Below are positions 7,530-15,503 of a stretch of 20,511 bases of DNA, piece after piece. The position numbers were made by a program, and so were the translations under genes. How positions within the stretch are numbered: the stretch's first letter is position 1; every line of letters starts with the position of its first letter. The notes beneath the pieces were generated by a model, which was given only the letters and a program-made list of their open reading frames with translations, searched no databases and was not told the origin of the DNA. The stretch lies in the NCBI GenBank assembly GCA_029238555.1, contig JAQWFV010000024.1:1-20511 (forward strand), read 5' to 3'. This stretch comes from Flavobacteriaceae bacterium. Its GTDB lineage: Bacteria; Bacteroidota; Bacteroidia; Flavobacteriales; Flavobacteriaceae.

Positions 7530-8071
7530 TATAAAATATCTTTTAAAAGCGGGAGGGCTTGGTCTTTTTCAGATAATAAAGGGGTACTGTCTCCAAGGCC
7601 CCAGTCAATATTTAAGGAAGGGTCTGCGTAATACACCCCGCCTTCTTGATCCTTTTGATAAGGCGCGTCACAGGCGTACACCACTGTAGCAATTTTACTC
7701 AACACAGAAAATCCATGGGCAAAGCCCTTGGGTATATAGAGCTGCTTGAGGTTCAAAGCACTTAATTGTATTCTATGGTGCATGCCGTAGGTAGGAGAAC
7801 CCGGCCTTAAATCTACCACTACATCTATAATGTCTCCTTCCAGTACCCGAACCAATTTGGCTTGTGCATAGTCTCCTTTTTGGTAATGAAGCGCTCTAAT
7901 CGTTCCTTTCACAGAAGTAGACTGATTCTCTTGGGCTACCTCAAAAGAAATTCCTGTGGCCGCTAGAAAATGGACCTTATTAAAAGCCTCAAAAAAAGAG
8001 CCGCGGGCGTCTTTAAATAGGGTTGGAGTTATTTCAAAACAACCTTTTAAAGGGGTTTCTATATAAGCCAT
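7529..8071 (-). CDS. rfbC: dTDP-4-dehydrorhamnose 3,5-epimerase
   Basis: Third step of dTDP-L-rhamnose synthesis, a double epimerisation at C3 and C5. The protein is a 180-residue cupin of normal length. It has the DARGSFFE entry motif (21-28), the catalytic His in RALHYQKG (His62), the PKGFAHGF strand (114-121), a Tyr in the expected catalytic place (near 138) and the C-terminal DPSLNIDWG. It begins at the ATG at 8071, 54 bases after rfbA, and shares one base with the rfbD start. Confidence 0.94.
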   Translation of the reverse strand: MAYIETPLKGCFEITPTLFKDARGSFFEAFNKVHFLAATGISFEVAQENQSTSVKGTIRALHYQKGDYAQAKLVRVLEGDIIDVVVDLRPGSPTYGMHHRIQLSALNLKQLYIPKGFAHGFSVLSKIATVVYACDAPYQKDQEGGVYYADPSLNIDWGLGDSTPLLSEKDQALPLLKDIL

Positions 8072-8125
8072 GCCAAAAGGGGTTTTGCTATTAAGGTTGT
8101 GTTCGTGGAGTTTCTATTCATGATA

Positions 8126-8986
8126 CTAATGAAGATTTCTCAATAGGTTTTTTCCGTAGCCACTTTTCTCCAGTGGTTTTGCCAAGGCAATAAAAGCATC
8201 TTTGCTTATATAGCCCATTTCATAAGCCGCCAACTCTATAGATCCCACGCTGAGTCCCTGTCTGGTTTCTATCACTTCTACAAACTGAGCTGCATGTCTA
8301 AGAGACTCAAAAGTTCCCGTGTCTAGCCAGGCAATCCCGGCGTCTAGTTTTTGAACATTTAATTTCCCTTGTTTTAAGTAAGCGCTGTTAATGTCTGTGA
8401 TTTCCAATTCTCCCCGTTGACTAGGTGGTATAGATTTGGCAATGGCCACTACCGAGGCGTCGTAAAAATAAATACCTGGAACGGCATAATTAGAGGCCGG
8501 ATGCTCCGGTTTTTCTTCTATAGAAAGGGCTTTTTGTTGGTGGTCAAAAGTCACTACGCCATAACGCTGCGGATCTTGAACAGCATAGGCAAAAATGGTC
8601 CCTCCTTGTGGGTTTTTAGCCGCTTGTAGGGTTTTTGACAAACCACTTCCATAAAAAATATTGTCTCCTAAAATTAAAGCCACATCTGAATCTCCAATGA
8701 AGGATTCTCCTATAATAAAAGCCTCCGCCAATCCATTTGGTGCCTCTTGAACCGCATAAGAAAACTGACAGCCCAAGGCGCTTCCATCTCCCAATAACTG
8801 TTTAAAAAGTGGTGCATCTGTAGGAGTGGTAATGATTAAGATCTCTTGAATACCCGCATACATCAGGGTAGAAATAGGGTAGTAGATCATGGGTTTATTG
8901 TAGACAGGCATGAGTTGTTTACTTACCGCCAAAGTAATGGGGTGTAATCTGCTTCCGCTCCCGCCTGCTAAAATAATACCTTTCAT
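8126..8986 (-). CDS. rfbA: Glucose-1-phosphate thymidylyltransferase
   Basis: First step of the dTDP-rhamnose pathway: dTTP plus glucose-1-phosphate gives dTDP-glucose and pyrophosphate. The nucleotidyltransferase signature GGSGSRLHP (8-16), [15 protein letters not shown] (23-37) and the metal-binding LGDNIFYG (Asp108) are all present, as is VEEKP-type IEEKPEHP further on. At 286 residues it has the usual length. A 68-base leader with a hairpin separates it from the upstream rfbB, the largest gap in the operon. Confidence 0.95.
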   Translation of the reverse strand: MKGIILAGGSGSRLHPITLAVSKQLMPVYNKPMIYYPISTLMYAGIQEILIITTPTDAPLFKQLLGDGSALGCQFSYAVQEAPNGLAEAFIIGESFIGDSDVALILGDNIFYGSGLSKTLQAAKNPQGGTIFAYAVQDPQRYGVVTFDHQQKALSIEEKPEHPASNYAVPGIYFYDASVVAIAKSIPPSQRGELEITDINSAYLKQGKLNVQKLDAGIAWLDTGTFESLRHAAQFVEVIETRQGLSVGSIELAAYEMGYISKDAFIALAKPLEKSGYGKNLLRNLH

Positions 8987-9001
8987 TTTCTTTTTTTAAA
9001 C

Positions 9002-9034
9002 GGGTTTTAGGCCGCTTTGTAGCGCCTCAAACCC
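9002..9034. repeat. Imperfect hairpin in the rfbB-rfbA spacer
   Basis: GGGTTT (9002-9007) pairs with AAACCC (9029-9034); inside it AGGCcGCT (9009-9016) pairs with AGCGCCT (9021-9027) with one bulged C, loop TTGT. Between the two stems is a T/C mismatch. On the transcribed minus strand no U-tract follows, so this is not a standard terminator. It lies in the untranslated spacer 15 bases upstream of the rfbA ATG. Possible processing site, attenuator or stability element. Confidence 0.45.
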
Positions 9035-9054
9035 TGTCGCTAAAATAACACTTT

Positions 9055-10101
9055 CTATTCCGATTTGTATTGGTTTTCGTAATAGGATTTGTAAGCGCCA
9101 GAAGTAACCTGACTTAACCAATCTGGATTTTCTAAATACCATGTGATGGTAGCGGCCAGTCCTTGTTCAAAAGTATGGGCAGGAGTCCAACCCAAGTGTC
9201 GCTGAATTTTACTGGCATCTATGGCATAACGAAGGTCATGTCCTGGACGGTCTTTTACAAAAGTAATCTGCTTTTGTGCCGTTCCTTGGGGCCTGTTTAA
9301 GCGAGCATCCATTTGGTCACACAAAAGGCGAATAAGGTCTATATTGGTGTATTCATTGTGCCCCCCTATGAGATAAGTTGCTGCATTTTCTCCTTGATGG
9401 TAGACCTGATCAATAGCCAAGGCATGGTCTTTTACATACAGCCAATCCCTGGTGTATAAGCCATTGCCGTAAATGGGCAGGTCTTTACCTTCTAAGATAT
9501 TATGTATACATAGCGGGATGAGTTTTTCAGGGAAATGATTGGGACCGTAATTATTAGAGCAATTAGAGATCACATAGGGCAAACCATAGGTTTCTCCATA
9601 AGCGCGTACCAAGTGGTCTGCGCTGGCCTTTGAGGCAGAATAAGGAGAATTAGGTGCATAAGGGCTATCTTCTGTGAAATAGCCGGTATTTCCCAAAGCG
9701 CCAAAGACCTCATCGGTAGAGATCTGATAAAAGCGTCTTCCCTCAAAGGATTTCCAATGGGTCCTGCAAGCGTTTAAAAGCGCTGCTGTGCCTTTAATGT
9801 TGGTATCTATAAATGCCATAGGATCTTTGATAGATCGGTCTACATGGCTTTCTGCTGCGAGGTGAATAACCCCTTTTATGTCGTATTGTTTAAAAAGGCG
9901 TTCTAAAAGCGAACTGTCTGTTATACTGCCTTTGACAAAGGTATAGTTGGGCAACTGCTCTATATCTTTGAGGTTTTCTAAATTCCCTGCATAAGTCAGT
10001 GCGTCTAAATTAATGATATGGTAGTCGGGATATTTTTGTACAAACAAACGCACTACATGTGAGCCTATAAAACCTGCGCCTCCTGTGATAAGTAATGACA
10101 T
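9055..10101 (-). CDS. rfbB: dTDP-glucose 4,6-dehydratase
   Basis: Second step of the pathway: NAD-dependent conversion of dTDP-glucose to dTDP-4-keto-6-deoxyglucose. Visible are GGAGFIG (7-13), the active-site Thr-Asp-Glu in ISTDEVFG (127-134), and YSASK (Tyr154, Lys158). At 348 residues it is of normal length. It starts two bases after the DUF6909 stop, so it is transcribed and probably translated in tandem with that gene. The order rfbB-A-C-D is complete for dTDP-L-rhamnose from glucose-1-phosphate. Confidence 0.96.
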   Translation of the reverse strand: MSLLITGGAGFIGSHVVRLFVQKYPDYHIINLDALTYAGNLENLKDIEQLPNYTFVKGSITDSSLLERLFKQYDIKGVIHLAAESHVDRSIKDPMAFIDTNIKGTAALLNACRTHWKSFEGRRFYQISTDEVFGALGNTGYFTEDSPYAPNSPYSASKASADHLVRAYGETYGLPYVISNCSNNYGPNHFPEKLIPLCIHNILEGKDLPIYGNGLYTRDWLYVKDHALAIDQVYHQGENAATYLIGGHNEYTNIDLIRLLCDQMDARLNRPQGTAQKQITFVKDRPGHDLRYAIDASKIQRHLGWTPAHTFEQGLAATITWYLENPDWLSQVTSGAYKSYYENQYKSE

Positions 10102-10103
10102 GA

Positions 10104-11777
10104 TTATGAGCTTAAAATTTGGGTGAGTATTTTCTCTGTAATGAGGTAAGTAGGTTTTACCCCTGTAGTACCAAGCCCTCCAGAGGCTAGTGTACTACCT
10201 GTTTCCAATGGGTTGTCTGAGGCGTAATACGCGTAATTCACTTCTACGTCTTCACGAATGCTCCTACGTACCCTAGAAGCAGACTGTATGGCTTTTTGAT
10301 AATGCACCCCTTCCATCTCTAAGCCAATCACATTCCAAGTAGACTCGTGGAAGTAGGTCAAAATGTCTTTGTTCTGAAGCGATGTCCCTAAAACAGAAAT
10401 CATAGCCCCTTCTAACACCAGTAGATCATGGCCTTCAAAATCTGCCGCACAAAGCTGGTTCTTAAAAGGATAGTTGTCTGCAGATCCTTCAAAAATATGG
10501 GCATTTGGAATCATCAAATCTCCTTTTCCTCCTTCTAAAATTCCGGCCTTTCCCATGATAGAAATAGACTGAACGTCTAAAAACAAAGGCATTTTTCTGT
10601 TCACTTTATAGGGCTTTAACAACTCGTCCATGGTCTCATAAGCCTGCTCTCCAAAGGCGTAATCCATCACGAAAATGACAGGTGCTTTTGCTGGGTCTTT
10701 AAATGTAGGCAGAAAGTGACTCTGCCCGACTGCTTTGGCTAAATCAAAAATCTGTATGTCTATGTTGGTCCCAGATTGGTCTGGGATAAAGGTCATTCCA
10801 TAGGCTGTGGCAAATTCAGTAACCTGGGCCCTAAGGGCTTCGTTTTCTGGGGCACTGAGGGCTTCGTATATGGCTAGATCGGTGCTTTTTTCAAAGGCTT
10901 TCCCTAAAGCTTTCCTCGCGAAAAGGGCATTCATTACTGAGTGCATATTAGCGCTAATAATGTGCAAAGGACGGCCCATAAGGTCTTGTTTAATGAGCGA
11001 CTCTTTAATGGCGTTGGCCCAGCGCTCTCCGTGAATATGGTGGCCCAAACGCTCCCTGAGTAAGGGGCTAAAGGTAATGGTGCGCTTTTCTCCTGTGGTC
11101 TCTTCTTCTATGGCCAGATTCCCCAACCAGTAAATCACTTTTAAAAAGCGCTCTGGTTGTGTTTTAGTGGCTAATTTTTTATGCATTTCTGATACTTCAA
11201 GAAAAGAACGCCCCAGAAAATTAGACATATGTATTAGGGCGGTTTCTCGCTCTGCTACAGTGAGTTTTCCCTTGGTAATGGCCTCTGAAAACTTGGTCCA
11301 ATCTCTGGTTGTTTTCTGACTGTCTTCAAGGTAAACACGTTTTAAAATCTTGTGTGATTCTATAAACAAGAACGTCAAGTGGGTGAGAATGTCATAAATA
11401 TCCGAACGCCCTCTAGTAATTTCCACATTCATTTGCTCGTGGTCTATCCTAAAGCAATTTCTTCTTCTCTTTGGGGGTACAATCGCTTTAAAATGGGCTG
11501 CACCATAACCTTCATCTGAGGTGAGGTTTATAAAGCGACATTCCTCAATCCCTTCCGGCAAACGTTCCAACACATAGATGAGCCCATTGAGCTCTGCTTT
11601 TTCCTCTGCTATACTTCCGTAAATTTCGGGCCTGAGTTGTAAGAGGGCATTTCTTAGGGTTTCTCCAGAAACCCCCATCGGCTTGTAAAAGCCCCTATTA
11701 AATAGGTGCCTCATGGTAATATAAATACGCTCAATGGCGTTGGTAGACTCTCTGGCCCTGGTGTTTTTATTAGACAT
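10104..11777 (-). CDS. DUF6909-like protein with a nucleoside phosphorylase-like C-terminal region
   Basis: A 557-residue soluble protein that I recall as DUF6909, without assigned function. The N-terminal part (about 1-230) is mostly helical with no known motif. The C-terminal part shows a series like that of purine nucleoside phosphorylases, MTA/SAH nucleosidases and AMP nucleosidase: GKAGILEGGKGDLMIP (409-424), resembling the G-x-A-G-x-L...GD-x-V-I segment; LEMEG (486-490), matching the ribose-binding Glu-Met-Glu; and YYASDNPLE (517-525), matching the late strand with the catalytic Asp. That part is my inference. The ATG at 11777 overlaps the GH3 stop by eight bases and rfbB starts two bases downstream, so all three are coupled. 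It may process a nucleotide or nucleoside linked to the GH3 product or the sugar pathway. Confidence 0.75.
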   Translation of the reverse strand: MSNKNTRARESTNAIERIYITMRHLFNRGFYKPMGVSGETLRNALLQLRPEIYGSIAEEKAELNGLIYVLERLPEGIEECRFINLTSDEGYGAAHFKAIVPPKRRRNCFRIDHEQMNVEITRGRSDIYDILTHLTFLFIESHKILKRVYLEDSQKTTRDWTKFSEAITKGKLTVAERETALIHMSNFLGRSFLEVSEMHKKLATKTQPERFLKVIYWLGNLAIEEETTGEKRTITFSPLLRERLGHHIHGERWANAIKESLIKQDLMGRPLHIISANMHSVMNALFARKALGKAFEKSTDLAIYEALSAPENEALRAQVTEFATAYGMTFIPDQSGTNIDIQIFDLAKAVGQSHFLPTFKDPAKAPVIFVMDYAFGEQAYETMDELLKPYKVNRKMPLFLDVQSISIMGKAGILEGGKGDLMIPNAHIFEGSADNYPFKNQLCAADFEGHDLLVLEGAMISVLGTSLQNKDILTYFHESTWNVIGLEMEGVHYQKAIQSASRVRRSIREDVEVNYAYYASDNPLETGSTLASGGLGTTGVKPTYLITEKILTQILSS

Positions 11778-13269
11778 GGTCTTTCATTTTTAATAAGGCA
11801 TCTGCAATTTCTCGGTCGTTGGCCAATCGCTGCACTTTGTTTTGCCCGCCCAATTTGCCTTTGGTTTTCATAAACTGGGTAAAAGCGTCTGTAGGAAGGG
11901 AGGTGATTTTTAAGCCTTGCAATACCTTCCCCACAATGAGGTCTTTATAATAACTGTTTTGGTCTTGTAACGATTGGTCTAAGATACTGGAAAATAGACT
12001 TATATCTGAAGGGGCTTTTTCAAAGGCTACCAACCATTCGTGATAAGGCAACCCACTACTTGGGGCTATCTGAGGCGCTACCGTAAATTCCAGCACCCTC
12101 GCGTCTGTTTTTTCTATGGCCTCTTGCATGGCGTATTCTACCTCTTTGGCAATAACGTGTTCTCCAAAGGCAGAAATGAAATGTTTAATACGCCCTGAAA
12201 CTATCACCCTGTAGGGTTTTAAAGAGGTAAATTGAACCGTATCTCCAATATTGTAACCCCATAAACCCGCATTGGTAGAGAGTATCAGGACATAGTTTAC
12301 ACCCAAAGATACTTGGCCAATAGTGAGTCTTGGCGGGTCTTTTTCAAAGAACTGGTCTGCGGGAATAAACTCGTAAAAAATACCGCTGTTCAAGAGTAGT
12401 AACATGCCTTTTTCATCGCGCAGGTCTTGGTAGGCAAAAAAGCCTTCGCTGGCAGGAAATAGCTCAATGGTGTCTACTTTTCTTCCTATTAAATTTTCAA
12501 AATTAGCTCGGTAAGGCTCATAATTAACTCCCCCATAAATAAAGAGCTTAAAATGCTTAAATAAGTCTCCTACAGGTTTGCCGCTGGCCGCTTTGAGACG
12601 TTCAAAATACATTTGCACCCAAGAAGGAATTCCAGCAATCACGCCCATATCTTCTGTAATGGTCTCTTTGACCACGGCGTCTACTTTTGTCTCCCAATCT
12701 TCTATACAATTGGTCTCCCAGCTGGGCAATCTATTGCGCTGTAGGTAGGCGGGAACATAATGGGCAGATATTCCAGAAAGCCTTCCTGTCGGAATATATC
12801 CAGAGGTGTCTAAAACAGGGCTCCCTTGTAAAAAAATCATCTTTCTGGTCACGAAATCACTGTTTCCGCTCTGGTGTATATAATGCAGAATAGCGTCTCT
12901 CGAGGCCTTTACTTGTTCCTGAATAGATGCTTTGGTAATGGGAATGTATTTGGCGCCAGAAGTGGTGCCTGAGGTCTTGGCAAAATAAGCCGGTTGTCCT
13001 GGCCAGAGTATGTCTTTTTCTCCAGCAACTACTTTTTGAACATAAGGCTTTAGGTCTTCATAATCCCTCACGGGAACACTTTTTATAAAATCCCCGTGGG
13101 TCTTTATCTGATCAAAACCGTGGTCTTTCCCAAACTGCGTATGGCGGGCTTGGGCTATTAGAGCGGCAAAAACCGCCTCTTGAGTTGCTATAGGCTCATT
13201 GGCCCATTGGGCGGTTTGTTGTACGATGTATTTAGCAAATATCTTTGCTGCAAATTGCTTTAGGCCCAT
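11770..13269 (-). CDS. GH3 auxin-responsive promoter family acyl-adenylating enzyme
   Basis: GH3 proteins belong to the ANL adenylation superfamily; plant members form acyl-AMP and then transfer the acyl group to an amino acid amine. The 499-residue protein has the ATP-binding TSGTTSGAKYIPIT (99-112), the FPASEG motif (271-276), YNIGD (339-343) corresponding to the plant YRxGD, and the hinge GRIKHFISAFGEHV (359-372). The C-terminal KTKGKLGGQNKVQRL (about 468-482) is normal for bacterial homologues and carries conserved lysines for the second half-reaction. Substrates are unknown in Bacteroidota. It begins three bases after the M23 gene's stop and overlaps DUF6909, in an operon with rhamnose genes, which suggests a cell-envelope or secondary-metabolite conjugation, an inference. 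Confidence 0.9.
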   Translation of the reverse strand: MGLKQFAAKIFAKYIVQQTAQWANEPIATQEAVFAALIAQARHTQFGKDHGFDQIKTHGDFIKSVPVRDYEDLKPYVQKVVAGEKDILWPGQPAYFAKTSGTTSGAKYIPITKASIQEQVKASRDAILHYIHQSGNSDFVTRKMIFLQGSPVLDTSGYIPTGRLSGISAHYVPAYLQRNRLPSWETNCIEDWETKVDAVVKETITEDMGVIAGIPSWVQMYFERLKAASGKPVGDLFKHFKLFIYGGVNYEPYRANFENLIGRKVDTIELFPASEGFFAYQDLRDEKGMLLLLNSGIFYEFIPADQFFEKDPPRLTIGQVSLGVNYVLILSTNAGLWGYNIGDTVQFTSLKPYRVIVSGRIKHFISAFGEHVIAKEVEYAMQEAIEKTDARVLEFTVAPQIAPSSGLPYHEWLVAFEKAPSDISLFSSILDQSLQDQNSYYKDLIVGKVLQGLKITSLPTDAFTQFMKTKGKLGGQNKVQRLANDREIADALLKMKDHV

Positions 13270-13272
13270 AGG

Positions 13273-14142
13273 TTAATTAAAGTCTATATAATTTAGGGGG
13301 TTTACCGGTCGGTCTTTCTCCCACAATTCAAAATGTAAATGTGCGCCTGTGGAATACTCCCCTGTATTCCCCACGGCAGCTACTACCTCGCCCGCCAATA
13401 CTTGGTCGCCTTGGTTTTTTAACAAGGCCCCATTGTGTTTATACACAGACAACATCCCATTTCTGTGTTGAATCATGATCACATAACCCGTGTCTGAAGT
13501 CCATTCTGAAAAGACCACAGTACCTGAAGTAATGGCTTTAACAGGGGCGTCTTCTACCGCGGTTATATCTATAGCATAATGCTTTATTTCAGGATCAAAC
13601 CCTTGAGTGATTAAACCACTTACCGGAGGGAACAAGGCCGTTTCTAGAGCGTTGGTGTTGCTTTCAAACAAATTGTATCGGTCTTCTAAGGCTACTCTGG
13701 CGCGTAAAATAGAGTCTTCTCGAATAGGAGTGAGTGCTACAGTAGTGGTGTCTAAATTAAAAGGAAGGTCCAAAGAGTCATTCTCAATTTGGCTGGGCGC
13801 GTAATCTCCTTTAAGCACCATGCGAATGCGCTCAATATAGCGTTCGTTATAGGAGATAATCTGGCTCAGAGAGTCCGTGACTTCTGCTAGAGAAACAGCC
13901 TGTCTTTTAAGGTCTGTTGAGGCGTAACCTGGAATGTATTCTCTAAGGGAGGTAAAGGCCACAAGCACAATTGTAGCTGCAATTAAAGCAACAGCAGAAA
14001 GGGTGCCTACCACAAAAACATTCAGCCTAGAGAGCTTAAAGGACACCTTCTCTTCAAAGGTGTCTTCATTTAAGACCACTAGCCGGTATTTGTAACGCCA
14101 TTTATTTTCGGAGCGCTCCTTTTTTACTGCTTTCTTAGCCAT
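13273..14142 (-). CDS. Membrane-anchored M23 (LytM) family metallopeptidase
   Basis: A 289-residue inner-membrane-anchored peptidoglycan hydrolase-type protein. A basic cytoplasmic N-terminus ([19 protein letters not shown]) precedes one transmembrane helix (about 42-64), then a helical periplasmic linker that may coil (75-165), then the LytM domain. Zinc ligands can be assigned: His188 and Asp192 in HYAID, and His270 in HLH (His268/His270), with His236 in YKHNG as the further active-site histidine, so the enzyme should be active. The open frame extends upstream to 14169, but I choose the ATG at 14142 because MAKK is the natural N-terminus and the nine residues before it (MILNVSLWC) are unlike it. 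It heads the long operon, three bases from GH3, and diverges from tatA. Confidence 0.92.
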   Translation of the reverse strand: MAKKAVKKERSENKWRYKYRLVVLNEDTFEEKVSFKLSRLNVFVVGTLSAVALIAATIVLVAFTSLREYIPGYASTDLKRQAVSLAEVTDSLSQIISYNERYIERIRMVLKGDYAPSQIENDSLDLPFNLDTTTVALTPIREDSILRARVALEDRYNLFESNTNALETALFPPVSGLITQGFDPEIKHYAIDITAVEDAPVKAITSGTVVFSEWTSDTGYVIMIQHRNGMLSVYKHNGALLKNQGDQVLAGEVVAAVGNTGEYSTGAHLHFELWEKDRPVNPLNYIDFN

Positions 14143-14148
14143 ACACCA

Positions 14149-14156
14149 CAAAGATA
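14149..14156 (-). promoter_or_regulatory. Candidate -7 box for the M23-GH3-rfb operon
   Basis: On the minus strand TATCTTTG matches TAnnTTTG. It ends only six bases before the chosen ATG at 14142, so the transcript would be nearly leaderless. No -33 TTTG is visible at the expected spacing, so support is moderate at best. Confidence 0.35.
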
Positions 14157-14208
14157 CATTTAGTATCACGATTTGCGAGGGAAAAATACAATCTTAGAAC
14201 TTTTTTAG

Positions 14209-14216
14209 TACTTTTG
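14209..14216 (+). promoter_or_regulatory. Candidate -7 box for tatA
   Basis: TACTTTTG matches TAnnTTTG and ends 21 bases before the tatA ATG at 14238, a normal distance. No -33 TTTG is seen at the expected spacing. Confidence 0.45.
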
Positions 14217-14237
14217 TCAGAGATAAAATTATTGATT

Positions 14238-14432
14238 ATGATCAGTTTAGTCCCTTTTTTAGCCTTTGGCCCCATGCAAATAGTTGTAGTAGTTCTTGTT
14301 GTATTACTACTTTTCGGAGGAAAGAAAATTCCAGAATTAATGCGTGGACTGGGAAGCGGTATTAAAGAATTTAAAGACGCTTCAAAAGACGACGCCAAGG
14401 ACGTAGATCCTAAGATTGAAGATAAAAAATAA
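14238..14432 (+). CDS. tatA: Sec-independent protein translocase subunit TatA
   Basis: A 64-residue TatA/E protein, the pore-forming or membrane-weakening subunit of twin-arginine translocation in the inner membrane. It has one N-terminal membrane helix ([17 protein letters not shown]), the hinge [14 protein letters not shown] (about 26-39) with the conserved Phe-Gly, an amphipathic helix ([10 protein letters not shown]) and an acidic/lysine-rich tail. The open frame can be extended to a TTG at 14214, but the ATG at 14238 places the helix correctly and is preceded by a -7 box. TatC is not in the window, so tatA is transcribed alone. It converges on the DUF4837 gene through a terminator. Confidence 0.93.
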   Translation: MISLVPFLAFGPMQIVVVVLVVLLLFGGKKIPELMRGLGSGIKEFKDASKDDAKDVDPKIEDKK

Positions 14433-14454
14433 GTAGAAATCACTCCATTTCTAC
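14433..14454. repeat. Perfect eight-base inverted repeat right after the tatA stop
   Basis: GTAGAAAT (14433-14440), spacer CACTCC, ATTTCTAC (14447-14454). It begins on the first base after the TAA and precedes the main terminator by one base. It may slow polymerase or protect the 3' end; it has no T tract of its own. Confidence 0.5.
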
Positions 14455-14455
14455 T

Positions 14456-14487
14456 AAAAAACCCCTTCCAACACGGAAGGGGTTTTT
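14456..14487. terminator. Bidirectional intrinsic terminator between tatA and DUF4837
   Basis: AAAAAACCCCTTCC (14456-14469), loop AACAC, GGAAGGGGTTTTT (14475-14487). A GC-rich eight-base core is flanked by A and T tracts, giving terminators on both strands for the convergent tatA and pgk operon. Confidence 0.93.
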
Positions 14488-14506
14488 ATGTTTTATAGGT
14501 CTTATT

Positions 14507-15493
14507 TTACCTTTGAACAGGGTGTAGCGTCTTCACTATCGCTTCTAATTCAAACAAATGAGGCCTTTTTTCTTTGTTGGGGGCAAACACAAAACCCTCT
14601 AAGACTATTTTTCTGTCTCTAGAAGGATCATTTAAAATATAACTCACAAAAGGTCCGGCCATAGGGTAGTTATGCATTTCCCAAATACCTCTAACCTCTA
14701 CGCCTTTCATACCTCCAATTTCTACTGGAAACACATAAGGCATGAAAACAGTTTCCGTTTTCATATAAGTCTTTTTTCCAGGCACATCTGGCCCTGGAAT
14801 ATGAATTTTTACCACAGAATCCCTAGCCGCTACAATGTCTTCTATAAAGGTCTCTGGATTGTCGAAACTATTATAGGGTAGGGCGTAAGCAATTAAGTTG
14901 GTGCTTCCTGCTGGAATAGCCCTGTCTATCCATGCAAAACTCTCGGTCTGCATTCCCAACCTATACGCAGAAGGGATGTCTACCCCAACACCCAACAAAT
15001 TTTCAATGCCTTTTTCCTGATTTAAGGAGCGCTTAAAACGCTCTTGTGTTTGGTCTATTTCCAATGCCTTAAAGGCAGTGATAAAATCTCCTTTCTTCGC
15101 TTGAAACTGCTGCATAACATCTGCTTGGTCCACGCCTTTAACCACCCCAATTAATTGTGGTCTTGCATAAACATCCTTTTTCATGTGTGCGAGAGACAAA
15201 CTGTCTAGGCCCACTGCTAAAACTGTCCTGTTTTGCTTTACCGTTCCTTTAAAAACAGAAGGGGGTATGTATTGAATATGGTGTGCTGGTTCCGCCACAG
15301 CCAATCCCTTAATAGGACTCATAAAAGCTTTTCTAACGGAATCTCCCACAGCACTCTCCCATAAATCTTCCTCCATAACCACTAAAATAGACTGCACCTG
15401 ACCAATGGATTCTGGCAGGTATTTATAATTGGATTTTTCCTTACATGAAGACAGCAGGAAAAGTATAGAAAAGAAAACCGCAATATTTTTCAT
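14507..15493 (-). CDS. DUF4837 family lipoprotein
   Basis: A 328-residue predicted lipoprotein. The signal peptide MKNIAVFFSILFLLSSC has a positively charged start, a hydrophobic core and the lipobox LSS-C with Cys17 as the lipidation site, so it should be anchored in a membrane facing the periplasm. The remainder matches DUF4837, which occurs throughout Bacteroidota and has no known function; recognisable bits include SILVVMEEDLWES, AFKALEIDQTQERFKRSLN and the C-terminal VRGIWEMHNYPMAGPFVSYILND. The frame stays open to 15592, overlapping the upstream gene, but the start at 15493 is set by the signal peptide. It is ten bases after the transglycosylase gene and is the last gene of the pgk operon. 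Its partner is plausibly that transglycosylase. Confidence 0.9.
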   Translation of the reverse strand: MKNIAVFFSILFLLSSCKEKSNYKYLPESIGQVQSILVVMEEDLWESAVGDSVRKAFMSPIKGLAVAEPAHHIQYIPPSVFKGTVKQNRTVLAVGLDSLSLAHMKKDVYARPQLIGVVKGVDQADVMQQFQAKKGDFITAFKALEIDQTQERFKRSLNQEKGIENLLGVGVDIPSAYRLGMQTESFAWIDRAIPAGSTNLIAYALPYNSFDNPETFIEDIVAARDSVVKIHIPGPDVPGKKTYMKTETVFMPYVFPVEIGGMKGVEVRGIWEMHNYPMAGPFVSYILNDPSRDRKIVLEGFVFAPNKEKRPHLFELEAIVKTLHPVQR

Positions 15494-15503
15494 AAAATGT
15501 TTT

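Noticed and set aside
8073..8088. CAAAA-GGGG-TTTTG inverted repeat at the rfbC start
   Set aside because: Short A/T stem with a four-base loop, no T-tract or conserved context; too weak to call.
14143..14169. Upstream extension of the M23 gene
   Set aside because: The extra residues are hydrophobic and cross the probable -7 box; MAKK at 14142 is the better start.
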